From Shewanella sp. (GTDB lineage: Bacteria > Pseudomonadota > Gammaproteobacteria > Enterobacterales > Shewanellaceae): a DNA stretch of 41,565 nt. A program made the translations under genes and the position numbers. Of the stretch, positions 7,033-15,500 are shown in pieces. Each line of letters begins with the position of its first letter. Position 1 is the stretch's first letter. Below the pieces are notes generated by a model. That model was not told where the DNA came from. It searched no databases and saw only the letters and a program-made list of their open reading frames with translations. The stretch spans positions 1-41,565 of the forward strand of contig NZ_JABSSM010000008.1 in NCBI RefSeq assembly GCF_013214165.1. Reading direction: 5' to 3'.

Positions 7033-9882
7033 ATGCGACTAACTCGCAAAACAGACCAGGCAACAAGGGCTAGCAAGCCTGCCTTAGGTCTAAACCGTCG
7101 TCAGTTCCTTCAGTCTGCAGGTCTTGCAACTGGTGGTATTGCTGCGGCGTCTATGCTTGGCGCAGGTATGATGCGCAAAGCCGAAGCAAAAGAGGTGGCA
7201 CATGATGCGCCGACCGAAATAAAACGTACCATATGTTCTCACTGTTCTGTGGGTTGTGGTATCTATGCCGAAGTACAAAATGGTGTCTGGACAGGTCAGG
7301 AGCCTGCATTCGATCATCCATTTAACGCCGGTGGCCACTGTGCCAAAGGTGCGGCACTGCGTGAGCATGGTCATGGCGAGAAGCGTCTCAAGTATCCAAT
7401 GAAGCTGGAAGGCGGCAAGTGGAAGAAGATCTCTTGGGATCAAGCCATAGAAGACATCGGTGATAAGGCATTACAGATCCGTAAGGAATCTGGTCCCGAT
7501 TCAGTATTCTTCATGGGCTCGGCTAAGTTCTCTAATGAACAAGCCTATTTGTACCGTAAATTAGCGGCTATGTGGGGCACCAATAACATAGATCACTCCG
7601 CACGAATTTGTCACTCTACCACTGTAGCCGGTGTTGCAAACACTTGGGGCTATGGTGCGCAAACTAACTCTTTCAACGATATTCGTAACGCTAAGGTGAT
7701 GATGTTCATTGGGTCTAACCCATGTGAAGCGCATCCGGTTGCCATGCAACACATCCTCGAAGGTAAAGAACGCGGTGCGAAAATCATCGTCGTCGACCCA
7801 AGATTTAGCCGAACTGCAGCCAAGTCTGATGAATATGTACATATTCGTCCGGGTACCGATATCCCTTATATCTATGGTCTGCTGTGGCATATCTTCGAGA
7901 ACAAGTGGGAAGATCAGACCTTCATCGATCAACGTGTATACGGCATGGAACGTATTCGCGAGGAAGCGGCTAAGTGGAATCCTGCCGAAGTCGAACTCGT
8001 TGCCGGTGTGCCTGAAGTACAGATGCACCGTGTGGCTAAGATGTTGGCTATGACTAAGCCTGGCACTGTCGTCTGGTGTATGGGTGGTACTCAGCATCAC
8101 ATAGGCAACGCCAACACTCGTGCCTACTGTATCCTGCAACTAGCCCTAGGCAACATGGGTGTTGTTGGTGGTGGTACTAACATCTTCCGTGGCCACGATA
8201 ATGTTCAGGGTGCGACGGATCTCGGTCTGCTGTTCGATACACTTCCTGGCTATTATGGCCTTAAGACAGGTTCATGGAAGCATTGGTGTAACGTGTGGGA
8301 TCTGGATTACGAGTGGGTTAAGAGCCGCTTCGATCAGAATGAATACTTAGGCCAAGTGCCGATGAATTCCACCGGTATTCCCTGTTCTCGCTGGCATGAT
8401 GGTGTGCTGGAAGACAAGTCTAAGATCGCTCAGAAAGATAACATACGTATGTCATTCTTCTGGGGCCAGTCGGTAAACACCGAGACCCGTGGACGCGAGG
8501 TGCGTGAAGCACTGGATAAGATGGACATGGTCGTGGTTGTCGATCCGTTTCCAACCATGGCGGGTGTGATGAATAATCGTACCGATGGCGTGTATCTGTT
8601 GCCAGCCTCGACTCAGTTCGAAACCTACGGTTCAGTTTCTGCCTCTAACCGTTCACTGCAGTGGCGTACAAAGGTTATCGAACCCTTGTTCGAGTCTAAG
8701 CCAGATCATGTGATCATGTACAAATTGGCCAAGAAGTGGGGCATAGAGAAAGAGCTATGTAAGCATATTAAGGTCAATGGTGAAGAGCCATTAATCGAAG
8801 ACATAACGCGTGAATTCAACAAGGGCATGTGGACAATTGGCTACACAGGCCAAAGCCCAGAGCGTTTGAAGATGCATCAGGAAAACTGGGGCACCTTCGA
8901 TATAAAATCCCTCGAAGCGCCAGGTGGACCGGCTAAGGGTGAGACCTATGGTCTGCCTTGGCCATGTTGGGGCACCCCCGAGATGAAGCACCCTGGTACG
9001 CAGATCTTGTATCGTACCGGTCGTGAAGTGAAAGACGGTGGCGGTAATTTCCGTGCCCGTTACGGTGTTGAGCACGAGGGCAATAATATTCTTGCCGAAG
9101 GCTCTTACTCTAAAGGCGCCGAGATCCAAGATGGTTACCCAGAATTCACCGCTGACATGCTTAAGCAGCTCGGCTGGTGGGATGACCTGACGGCCGAAGA
9201 GAAAATGGCTGCCGAAGGTAAAAACTGGAAGACAGATGTCTCCGGCGGCATCCAGCGTGTGGCGATCAAGCACGGCTGTATTCCTTACGGTAACGCGAAA
9301 GCCCGTTGTATCGTGTGGAACTTCCCCGATGATATTCCTCTGCATCGCGAGCCACTCTATACGCCGCGTCGTGATCTGGTCGCTAAGTACCCGACCTATG
9401 ATGACCGTATGGTTGCTCGTCTTCCTACCCTGTATAAAACCATTCAGGATCAGGATTTTGCTAAAGACTTCCCCATTGCACTGACCACGGGGCGTTTAGT
9501 GGAATACGAAGGTGGTGGTGAAGAGACTCGTTCTAACCCTTGGCTCGCCGAGCTTCAGCAAGAGATGTTTATCGAGATCAGTCCGGCGGACGCCGCAGAT
9601 CGTGGTCTTCGTGACGGTGATGAAGTTTGGGTTCACAGTCCAGAAGGCGCCAAAATCAAAGTTAAGGCCATGGTAACGCCTCGCGTTATCGAGGGTGAGT
9701 GCTTCATGCCTTACCACTTTGCTGGGATTATCGAGGGCGAGAGCCTAGAGAAGAAATACCCGCAAGGTACTGTGCCTTACATTATAGGTGAATCGGCTAA
9801 CACGATAATGACCTATGGCTATGACGTGGTTACTCAGATGCAAGAGACTAAGTCTAGCTTGTGTCAGATCACCAAAGCCTAA
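7033..9882 (+). CDS. fdhA: Formate dehydrogenase catalytic (molybdopterin) subunit
   Basis: 949 aa, Tat-exported, facing the periplasm; oxidises formate to CO2 and passes electrons to FdhB. NRRQFLQ (residues 21-27) holds the twin arginines. The [4Fe-4S] ligands are Cys68, Cys71, Cys75 and Cys103. The metal ligand is Cys193, encoded by TGT in SARICHSTTVAG, with the invariant His194; it is a cysteine enzyme, not a selenocysteine one. The C-terminal cofactor-binding domain includes ALTTGRLVEYEGGGEETRSNPWLAEL. The start ATG at 7033 has taggag at good spacing; a GTG one codon earlier fits less well. fdhB starts 27 bp downstream. Confidence 0.96.
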   Translation: MRLTRKTDQATRASKPALGLNRRQFLQSAGLATGGIAAASMLGAGMMRKAEAKEVAHDAPTEIKRTICSHCSVGCGIYAEVQNGVWTGQEPAFDHPFNAGGHCAKGAALREHGHGEKRLKYPMKLEGGKWKKISWDQAIEDIGDKALQIRKESGPDSVFFMGSAKFSNEQAYLYRKLAAMWGTNNIDHSARICHSTTVAGVANTWGYGAQTNSFNDIRNAKVMMFIGSNPCEAHPVAMQHILEGKERGAKIIVVDPRFSRTAAKSDEYVHIRPGTDIPYIYGLLWHIFENKWEDQTFIDQRVYGMERIREEAAKWNPAEVELVAGVPEVQMHRVAKMLAMTKPGTVVWCMGGTQHHIGNANTRAYCILQLALGNMGVVGGGTNIFRGHDNVQGATDLGLLFDTLPGYYGLKTGSWKHWCNVWDLDYEWVKSRFDQNEYLGQVPMNSTGIPCSRWHDGVLEDKSKIAQKDNIRMSFFWGQSVNTETRGREVREALDKMDMVVVVDPFPTMAGVMNNRTDGVYLLPASTQFETYGSVSASNRSLQWRTKVIEPLFESKPDHVIMYKLAKKWGIEKELCKHIKVNGEEPLIEDITREFNKGMWTIGYTGQSPERLKMHQENWGTFDIKSLEAPGGPAKGETYGLPWPCWGTPEMKHPGTQILYRTGREVKDGGGNFRARYGVEHEGNNILAEGSYSKGAEIQDGYPEFTADMLKQLGWWDDLTAEEKMAAEGKNWKTDVSGGIQRVAIKHGCIPYGNAKARCIVWNFPDDIPLHREPLYTPRRDLVAKYPTYDDRMVARLPTLYKTIQDQDFAKDFPIALTTGRLVEYEGGGEETRSNPWLAELQQEMFIEISPADAADRGLRDGDEVWVHSPEGAKIKVKAMVTPRVIEGECFMPYHFAGIIEGESLEKKYPQGTVPYIIGESANTIMTYGYDVVTQMQETKSSLCQITKA

Positions 9883-9909
9883 CTGAACCAGATGAGGAGA
9901 TAAGCCAAT

Positions 9910-10500
9910 ATGGCAGTCATGAAATTTTTGTGTGACACCCAACGCTGCATCGAGTGTAACGGTTGTGTCACAGCGTGTAAGAACGAAAACGATTCCGCTC
10001 TCGAGTGGGGAATTCAACGTCGCCGTGTAGTGACCATTAACGATGGTGAGCCAGGTGAGGCATCTATCTCAGTGGCATGTATGCACTGTACCGACGCGCC
10101 TTGTCAGGCAGTCTGCCCGGCCGATTGTTTCTACACCACCGAAGACGGCATAGTGCTACATAACAAGGATACTTGTATCGGTTGTGGTTATTGCTTGTAT
10201 GCCTGTCCATTTGGGGCGCCTCAGTTCCCTAAAAAGACCGCATTCGGTAGCCGTGGCAAGATGGATAAGTGTACCTTCTGTGCCGGTGGCCCGGAAGAGA
10301 CTCATTCAGATGCAGAGCGTCAGAAGTATGGTGCTAACCGTATTGCCGAAGGTAAGTTGCCCTTGTGTGCCGAACTTTGTTCGACCAAGGCGCTGCTAGC
10401 CGGTGATGCCGAGATAGTATCGAGCATCTATAGAGAGCGTGTCGCGGCACGTGGGGTTCCAGGTGAAATTTGGGGTTACACACCTCAGACCAGCGCATAG
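9910..10500 (+). CDS. fdhB: Formate dehydrogenase iron-sulfur subunit
   Basis: 196 aa. Four [4Fe-4S] clusters are indicated by cysteines 13/16/19/23, 57/60/65/69, 89/92/95/99 and 121/124/153/157, the usual arrangement in DMSO-reductase-family electron-transfer subunits. It has no Tat signal of its own and probably crosses the membrane with FdhA. It links the catalytic subunit to the cytochrome b. The start ATG is preceded by gatgaggagataagcc. A long hairpin separates it from fdhC. Confidence 0.95.
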   Translation: MAVMKFLCDTQRCIECNGCVTACKNENDSALEWGIQRRRVVTINDGEPGEASISVACMHCTDAPCQAVCPADCFYTTEDGIVLHNKDTCIGCGYCLYACPFGAPQFPKKTAFGSRGKMDKCTFCAGGPEETHSDAERQKYGANRIAEGKLPLCAELCSTKALLAGDAEIVSSIYRERVAARGVPGEIWGYTPQTSA

Positions 10501-10504
10501 GGCT

Positions 10505-10537
10505 GGTTGAACTGTGAGTCTGACTCACATTTCAACC
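10505..10537 (+). promoter_or_regulatory. Intercistronic hairpin between fdhB and fdhC
   Basis: GGTTGAA-c-TGTGAGT-CTG-ACTCACA-t-TTCAACC forms two perfect 7-bp stems separated by a single mismatch, with a 3-nt loop. No T run follows, so it is not a standard terminator; an RNA-stability or processing role for setting subunit ratios is plausible. The ribosome site of fdhC (aaggag, 10549-10554) lies just outside. Confidence 0.6.
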
Positions 10538-10560
10538 ATTAGTCCAATAAAGGAGTGACT

Positions 10561-11568
10561 ATGAATTTTAAATCACTACACAGGTTATTTGCACTGCTGG
10601 TTATGCCTCTGATGTTAGCGATTGGCTTAGGTATGAGCGCGACTGCATCTGCAGCCGACGGTCAAACCAGCCAGCAGATGGCCAAGACCAGCGAGGCCGA
10701 TCTATGGCGTGCGGTTAAGGCCGGTGATTCAGGTTTTACTACGGCTCAAGGCGTCGAAGCGAATGTGCTGATTAATATCGCCGGTAATCAAGGTACGATC
10801 ATTAAGAATGAGTATCTGACACCTGGAATGGCGGTGGCAGTATTAGGCGTTTTTGGTGCCTTCTTGGTATTTTATTTTGTTAATGGGCCTGCTAAATTAA
10901 GTAAGGGCTTCTCTGGCAAGATGGTACTGCGTTGGTCTAAAGCGGATCTGATACTGCACTGGACGATGGCGATCTCGTGTTTAATCTTGATCTTAACCGG
11001 TCTTATCATCATGTTAGGTAAGCATTTTTTGCAGCCATATGTGAGCGATGGAATATGGGCCGCGGTGATCTTGGCTGGTAAGACGATACACGATTGGGTG
11101 AGTCCTATCTTTATGGCCGCTTGGATTGTAGCCATAGTGAAATGGATGCCGATGCAGACCTTTAAGATGTACGATCTTAAATGGTTTCTGGTGGTTGGTG
11201 GTTACATCAACTTCGGTCCGTTCAAGGGCAAGCACCCTGATAGTGGCTTCGCCAACGCCGGTGAGAAGATGTGGTTCTGGACACTGGCCATATTCGGTCT
11301 GTTCATCTGTGTGTCTGGCATCATGTTGATCCTGCCTGGTCTTGAGCTTCCTCGCGAAGCCTCTATGGCGGCATTACTGATACATGCAGCCAGCGCGATC
11401 ATCATCATCGCCTTTACTATCGTGCATATATGGATGGCGACAGTATTGAGTGAAGGCGGCATCGATTGCATGAAGTCTGGTTACTGTGATGAGAACTGGG
11501 CTGTGCAGCACCACAATCTTTGGTACGATGAGATCAAAGAAAACGGCACGTTAGAATATAAAGATTAA
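10561..11568 (+). CDS. fdhC: Formate dehydrogenase cytochrome b subunit
   Basis: 335 aa. An N-terminal signal peptide ends near ATASA31, followed by a periplasmic stretch and then membrane segments at about 88-108, 130-153, 165-192, 236-258 and 268-294. Histidines in or near the membrane segments (133, 177, 275, 289) are candidates for the haem b ligands, as in gamma subunits of membrane formate dehydrogenases, which reduce quinone. The start ATG at 10561 is 6 bases after aaggag; an upstream in-frame GTG at 10555 overlaps that ribosome site. Last gene of the operon; a terminator follows at 11611. Confidence 0.93.
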   Translation: MNFKSLHRLFALLVMPLMLAIGLGMSATASAADGQTSQQMAKTSEADLWRAVKAGDSGFTTAQGVEANVLINIAGNQGTIIKNEYLTPGMAVAVLGVFGAFLVFYFVNGPAKLSKGFSGKMVLRWSKADLILHWTMAISCLILILTGLIIMLGKHFLQPYVSDGIWAAVILAGKTIHDWVSPIFMAAWIVAIVKWMPMQTFKMYDLKWFLVVGGYINFGPFKGKHPDSGFANAGEKMWFWTLAIFGLFICVSGIMLILPGLELPREASMAALLIHAASAIIIIAFTIVHIWMATVLSEGGIDCMKSGYCDENWAVQHHNLWYDEIKENGTLEYKD

Positions 11569-11610
11569 GCCTTAGCTACTAGGCGTAAGTGATAAGCCTT
11601 AAAAGAGCAA

Positions 11611-11646
11611 GCGCCTCGACTGGTTACAGTCGGGGCGTTTTTATTT
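11611..11646 (+). terminator. Rho-independent terminator of the fdh operon
   Basis: A 10-bp stem (cgcctcgact paired with agtcggggcg, one G-T pair) with a short loop is followed by tttttatttt. It ends the run of plus-strand fdh genes 43 bp after the fdhC stop. Confidence 0.9.
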
Positions 11647-11670
11647 TGTTTCTAGCACTGACCCGCGCCT

Positions 11671-11850
11671 TTATATATTAGAAAGTGTTTTGACCTGCTT
11701 TTCAAGATGAACCAACTCTAAGCGGATCTGCTTGATGAAAGGGTCATCATATTGGAGCCGGTCGAACTCATTGAGGCAGGCACGATAGCGTCTGATGTTA
11801 TTTTTCTGGTTTTTACTGCCCTGATTTCTTAGCTGTCTCTGACATGGATT
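11671..11850 (-). pseudogene. Start-less remnant of a small basic protein
   Basis: The minus strand is open for 59 codons, ending TAA at 11671. It reads RQLRNQGSKNQKNNIRRY, then RACLNEFDRLQYDDPFIKQ, IRLELVHLEKQVKTLSNI. The composition looks like a real small cytoplasmic protein with a helical C-terminus, but there is no ATG, GTG or TTG in frame before the upstream TGA at 11851-11853. An ATG at about 11844 in another frame stops after 10 codons, so a frameshift may have removed the start. Family not recognised. Confidence 0.35.
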
Positions 11851-11977
11851 TCAGAGGCTTCTCACATTAGGGTTGGCTAATTAAGGTCCTTGCTAATGTA
11901 TATATGATGGTTTTATATCGATTGGTATTAGTCTGTGAAAAGTGCTGGGAACTGTTGAAAATATCTTATTTTCAGGT

Positions 11978-12006
11978 AGTTTGGCATGTACTAATGATGC
12001 CAAACT
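11978..12006. promoter_or_regulatory. Perfect 10-bp inverted repeat upstream of GNAT gene
   Basis: AGTTTGGCAT, a 9-base spacer, then ATGCCAAACT. It lies about 77 bp before the acetyltransferase start and there is no T run after it. An operator or a leader hairpin are both possible. Apart from this and the small relic at 11671-11850, nothing recognisable was seen between the fdh terminator and the GNAT gene. Confidence 0.5.
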
Positions 12007-12082
12007 TTGGCGAGACTCCCAAGGGGAGTGATTATCAGTGATGATTAATCGCTTTCCGGTAAATATTTTGGAGATGATAAAT

Positions 12083-12643
12083 ATGAATATTCTATTTCAG
12101 ACTGAACGTATTATCTGTCGTGAGTTTGAGTTAAATGATCTGCAATCTTTTGCCCGCTACAGAGCCTTGCCCGATGTGGCTAAGTATCAGAGCTGGAGTG
12201 AATACAGCTATCAGGATGCCTTGTCTCTGTTCGATAAAATGCAAAGGGTGCCATTTGGTGAGGTAGGCCACTGGTTTCAGTTGGCAATCACTACAAAAAG
12301 CCCTCAAAATATTGATGGAAGTCAGCTGTTGGGCGATCTTGCGGTCCATTTTATCGATGATAAGCAGATAGAGATAGGCTTTACCTTTGCGCCGGATTTT
12401 CAGGGACAAGGGTTTGCATCCGAAGCCGTACTCGGTCTGCTCACATACCTGTTTACTCAGCTGAAGTCCCATAGAGTCATAGCGACTACCGATACCGAAA
12501 ATGTCCCATCTTGGTTGCTGTTAGAGAGGGTAGGCTTTAGACGAGAAGCGCATTTTATCGAGAATGTATTTTTTAAGGGGGCTTGGGGCAGTGAATTTCA
12601 ATATGCCATGCTAGCTCAAGAATGGAAATCCCTTGTTGGTTAA
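12083..12643 (+). CDS. GNAT acetyltransferase, RimJ/RimL type
   Basis: 186 aa. Acetyl-CoA-dependent N-acetyltransferase fold: an N-terminal ILFQTERIICREFELNDLQSF typical of the RimJ/RimL group, then EIGFTFAPDFQGQGFASEAVLGLLTYLF, which carries the acetyl-CoA binding loop QGQGFA (about residues 115-120), and the C-terminal NVPSWLLLERVGFRREAHF. The substrate cannot be told from sequence. The start ATG at 12083 has ggag 9 bases upstream; longer in-frame starts from 12038 lack this. It stands alone, with no operon partner. Confidence 0.88.
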   Translation: MNILFQTERIICREFELNDLQSFARYRALPDVAKYQSWSEYSYQDALSLFDKMQRVPFGEVGHWFQLAITTKSPQNIDGSQLLGDLAVHFIDDKQIEIGFTFAPDFQGQGFASEAVLGLLTYLFTQLKSHRVIATTDTENVPSWLLLERVGFRREAHFIENVFFKGAWGSEFQYAMLAQEWKSLVG

Positions 12644-12696
12644 TGCCTATGCCTGGGCGAGTGGTTAATTGATTAGTCTTACAATAAGTCGCAGCA

Positions 12697-12840
12697 GTGG
12701 ATGGTTTTATCCGATTAAGACTCATCTCAGGTCTGGCATCCGGGCCGAGACAGGCCGTGGTGAAAGGTCTGCCTCATAGCCGCTATGGCGTTCATATTCA
12801 CCTGAGTGGTGAGAGTGAAGGCATCTATATTGTTAAGTAA
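12697..12840 (+). CDS. Possible 47-aa protein or C-terminal relic
   Basis: From GTG at 12697 the frame reads 47 codons to TAA at 12838: DGFIRLRLISGLASGPRQ, then AVVKGLPHSRYGVHIHLSGE, SEGIYIVK. It has no clear ribosome site and no recognised domain. It could be a 3' fragment of a lost gene, because the reading looks protein-like, or chance. No other feature was seen in 12644-12936. Confidence 0.25.
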   Translation: MDGFIRLRLISGLASGPRQAVVKGLPHSRYGVHIHLSGESEGIYIVK

Positions 12841-12936
12841 ATCATGTTCTATAACCTAAGTTGATTTAATCACAGTTGGCTAGAGCGGAAAAATCCCTTA
12901 CCATCATTTTATGACATCTCTATTGCGAATCTGCTA

Positions 12937-13773
12937 ATGGCCAATATTCTTCTGATTGCTAACTTGAACTGTGACCGTATCCTGCAGCTGGATAAACCTC
13001 TGCAGACTGGCGGGCGTTTTCATTATCAAGATGGGGGGCAAAGGCTGGGAGGAGGAGGTGCCAATACAGGGTTAGGATTAGTCTGGGCACGCCATAGAGT
13101 GGCCCTAGTTAGTCAGGTGGGACGAGATAAAATTGGCGATTGGTTACTGGCGGAGGCGAGTACTCAAGGCATCGAATGTCATCTTATCCAGAGACACGAT
13201 GAGACCAGCAATGAGATGTTATTGGTGATGACGCCGGACGGCGAGCGAACCATCATCAGACCCCAGAGACCCATTTTCGAATTAGCCGCCCCACCGGTAT
13301 GGTCCCAATGGGATGCGGTGTATTTTAACTCATCGGCCGAAGGTGTGGTGAGTTGGGCTAAAACGGCCTTGAACCATAGCTTAGTCTTTGCCCAGTTGGC
13401 GAAAGATGACAGGCCCAGGCCTTGTCATATCTTGATCGCCTCTAAGACAGATATGGCAGAGCGAAGTGACCTATTTCCCTGGCAATATGGCTTGAGCATA
13501 GCTGGCGACGCCCTAAAATATTTTATCGTTACCGACGGTGGTGATGGGGCAATACTTTATTCAGCAAATGACAGCACGCATGTTGCAGCGTTCACCGCTC
13601 ACGTTGTCGATACTACAGGAGCAGGTGATGCCTATGCAGCGGGCCTTATTCATGGCATGACAACTGGACTCACCATCCTAGATGCCATGAAAGAGGGAGC
13701 TCAGTGGGCGGCATTTGCCGTGGCGACGCAAAGCTCAATCCCTGGAGAAGCACTGAAGGCATACCTTGAATAG
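12937..13773 (+). CDS. PfkB-family sugar kinase
   Basis: 278 aa, ribokinase fold, somewhat shorter than typical ribokinases (about 300). The N-terminal glycine-rich stretch RLGGGGANTGLGL is at 37-49 and the C-terminal PfkB signature DTTGAGDAYAAGLIHG is at 225-240, with the expected catalytic base Asp231. VTDGGDGAIL (198-207) forms part of the nucleotide site. It phosphorylates a sugar or nucleoside; the substrate cannot be assigned and no transporter is adjacent. The region between the two signatures is short. No strong ribosome site precedes the ATG. Confidence 0.85.
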   Translation: MANILLIANLNCDRILQLDKPLQTGGRFHYQDGGQRLGGGGANTGLGLVWARHRVALVSQVGRDKIGDWLLAEASTQGIECHLIQRHDETSNEMLLVMTPDGERTIIRPQRPIFELAAPPVWSQWDAVYFNSSAEGVVSWAKTALNHSLVFAQLAKDDRPRPCHILIASKTDMAERSDLFPWQYGLSIAGDALKYFIVTDGGDGAILYSANDSTHVAAFTAHVVDTTGAGDAYAAGLIHGMTTGLTILDAMKEGAQWAAFAVATQSSIPGEALKAYLE

Positions 13774-13801
13774 AGAAAACTTGAATGTGAGCTCTGTTTT
13801 C

Positions 13802-13829
13802 CTAGCATCTAGCATCTAGATCCTAGGAG
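13802..13829. repeat. CTAG heptad array
   Basis: CTAG begins at 13802, 13809, 13816 and 13823, exactly 7 bp apart, with variable triplets cat, cat, atc and gag between. It lies 29 bp after the stop of the PfkB gene. Other arrays with the same 7-bp phase are at 15177, 26848, 30873 and 41517. The rest of 13774-14016 holds nothing recognisable. Confidence 0.8.
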
Positions 13830-14016
13830 CTTGGCATAAATATCTTATCCCTGCGCCATCGGCCTGTGACCTTGTGGTTATATCCTCAGGACAAAGAGTG
13901 TGGCAGGTATCGTGTGGTGTTATCTCAGTAGCTTGTTACAGCAATATGTCGATAGCCTCTGGTTCAGATTTGTATTAGCCTACTGAACTTACTATTGGAT
14001 ATAAAGGATCACTTGG

Positions 14017-14709
14017 ATGTCGGCAACATTGCTGGTTAAACGTTTGTCTGGCCTCTATCTGGGAGAAGAGGCTAGCGATGCCACGGGGGTCTTCAGTGGC
14101 ATATCCCATAAAACATCTTCAGCCTCGCTACGGGTCGAAATCGATCGTGTCATAGGTGATGCTCAGGCCGACTCTAAGCATCATGGCGGCCTAGACAGGG
14201 TGCTGCATCATTTCCCCCGGGAGCATTATGGCCAGTATCGTCGCTGGGACATGATGGCAGGTTTTAAAGATGCACCAGCCATGGGCGAGAACATCAGTAC
14301 CGTGGGGCTGGATGAGACTCAGATCAATATCGGTGACATCATATCCATAGGTGACGTCGAGCTGCAGGTGACTCAGCCGAGATCGCCCTGCTTCAAGTTA
14401 AATAGCCAATTTGGTCATAAAGAATTTGCCCTAGCCATGCAGAGTAGTGGTTTGTGTGGCTGGTTTTATCGTGTCGTTAAAGTTGGCGAAATCACCCAAG
14501 ATGCCAGTGTCTATTTGAAAGAGCGCCGCACGGATATCAGTGTGCGAGATGCGATGAAAATCTATTTTGCTACCGCATTCGATGCCCAGAGCTATGATCG
14601 TCTGGCCAGTTGTGAAGGTCTTGCCGCTTCTTGGGTTAATAGCTTACATAGGCGATTAGACAAGCAAAAAATTGAAAGTTGGCAGATGCGCCTCATGGGC
14701 CCAGAGTAA
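14017..14709 (+). CDS. MOSC domain protein, YiiM-like
   Basis: 230 aa. The MOSC domain spans about residues 40-165, with HHGGLDRVLHHF at 55-66 and the conserved cysteine Cys125 in QPRSPCFKL, which in MOSC proteins binds the molybdenum cofactor sulfur or metal. The C-terminal helical region (DISVRDAMKIYF) is like E. coli YiiM, a molybdoenzyme that reduces N-hydroxylated compounds. Its position among formate dehydrogenase and cofactor genes suits this role, although it appears transcribed alone. The ATG at 14017 follows aaagga at a long spacing. Confidence 0.88.
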   Translation: MSATLLVKRLSGLYLGEEASDATGVFSGISHKTSSASLRVEIDRVIGDAQADSKHHGGLDRVLHHFPREHYGQYRRWDMMAGFKDAPAMGENISTVGLDETQINIGDIISIGDVELQVTQPRSPCFKLNSQFGHKEFALAMQSSGLCGWFYRVVKVGEITQDASVYLKERRTDISVRDAMKIYFATAFDAQSYDRLASCEGLAASWVNSLHRRLDKQKIESWQMRLMGPE

Positions 14710-14785
14710 GGCTAGCGTAAATAATTAGACTCATTATGTTAGTCAGAAACGTGTTGTTAATGTGATACTTCAAGGAGAGAGACGA

Positions 14786-15163
14786 GTGACAGAGCAAACA
14801 GAAGCAGTACAAGGGCTCAGCAGAGATGATATGAACATGGGTATCTTGGTGCAGGTGGCCAGTTTTGCCGGTTACTTGATTCCCTTCGGTAGCGTGATCG
14901 GGCCGCTCATTGTTTGGCTGATGAAGCGTGATGAGATCCCGTTTGTCGATGAATGTGGCCGTAACTGTTTGAACTTTAAGATCAGTATGATCATCTGGGT
15001 GATGATAAGTTGTGTGTTGATGTTTGTCGGTATAGGTTTCATCCTGATTGGACTGCTGGCGATAGTGGATATCGTGCTGACGATTATCGCTGCCATGAAG
15101 GCCAGTGAAGGGATCAGTTATAAATATCCCTTGTCGATCACCTTCATAAAGCCACGAGTCTAG
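14786..15163 (+). CDS. DUF4870 family membrane protein
   Basis: 125 aa. Hydrophobic segments at about 19-43 and two more in 67-105 (IIWVMISCVLMFVGIGF and LIGLLAIVDIVLTIIAAM), with the conserved motif IPFVDECGRNCLNFKIS between, as in DUF4870 (Tic20-like) proteins. The function is unknown. The start is taken as GTG at 14786, 7-8 bases after aaggagag; an in-frame GTG at 14762 lacks a ribosome site. The stop codon is part of a CTAG and a terminator follows immediately. Confidence 0.8.
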   Translation: MTEQTEAVQGLSRDDMNMGILVQVASFAGYLIPFGSVIGPLIVWLMKRDEIPFVDECGRNCLNFKISMIIWVMISCVLMFVGIGFILIGLLAIVDIVLTIIAAMKASEGISYKYPLSITFIKPRV

Positions 15164-15175
15164 GCGATTTAAAAG

Positions 15176-15217
15176 CCTAGTTCCTAGGTTATAGAGCTTG
15201 GGAACTAGGGGTTTTTA
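15176..15217 (+). terminator. Terminator built on CTAG repeats
   Basis: CCTAGTTCC (15176-15184) pairs perfectly with GGAACTAGG (15201-15209), followed by ggggttttta. Two CTAG tetramers at 15177 and 15184 are 7 bp apart, the same phase as the CTAG arrays elsewhere. The remainder of 15218-15460 holds nothing supportable. Confidence 0.75.
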
Positions 15218-15460
15218 TACCTTAAACCCTGCCACTAGAGTATCTAATCGGCTCGCTGGTTTCCCTAACCTCGATAATAGATGCCAGAATCTTGCTGATG
15301 AAGCTGTTGAAACCTATGGCTTATTGAGCTAGCGACTAAGACTGCCAGAGAGATGAGTATGATAGAGATTATTAGGCTCCAGATCAGGATTTGATAGGCA
15401 GACTCTTCGATTAGAGTTGTTTTGTAGTGTATGAGTTTCTTGTCTTATTTGTAAGATATG

Positions 15461-15490
15461 AAGGCGCGCAGTTAAATTTACGCGCCTTTT
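15461..15490 (-). terminator. Terminator of ETF-quinone oxidoreductase gene
   Basis: aaggcgcg (15461-15468) pairs with cgcgcctt (15481-15488) around a 12-base loop. On the minus strand it follows the etfD-type gene stop by about 12 bp. T runs on one side and weaker ones on the other make it mainly a minus-strand terminator, possibly working both ways. Confidence 0.75.
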
Positions 15491-15500
15491 TGTTATGGCC

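Noticed and set aside
7609..7614. Selenocysteine in FdhA
   Set aside because: The metal-ligand codon is TGT (Cys) in SARICHS, not TGA, and the frame is open throughout.
7090..8139. Long minus-strand ORFs opposite fdhA
   Set aside because: They are shadows of the well-supported fdhA coding sequence.
10513..10529. TGTGA-N7-TCACA as a CRP site
   Set aside because: The spacer is 7, not 6, and the symmetry continues far outside, so an RNA hairpin is a better explanation.
15265..15444. Minus-strand open stretch of about 60 codons with a hydrophobic segment
   Set aside because: No start codon, short enough to be open by chance, and no family recognised.
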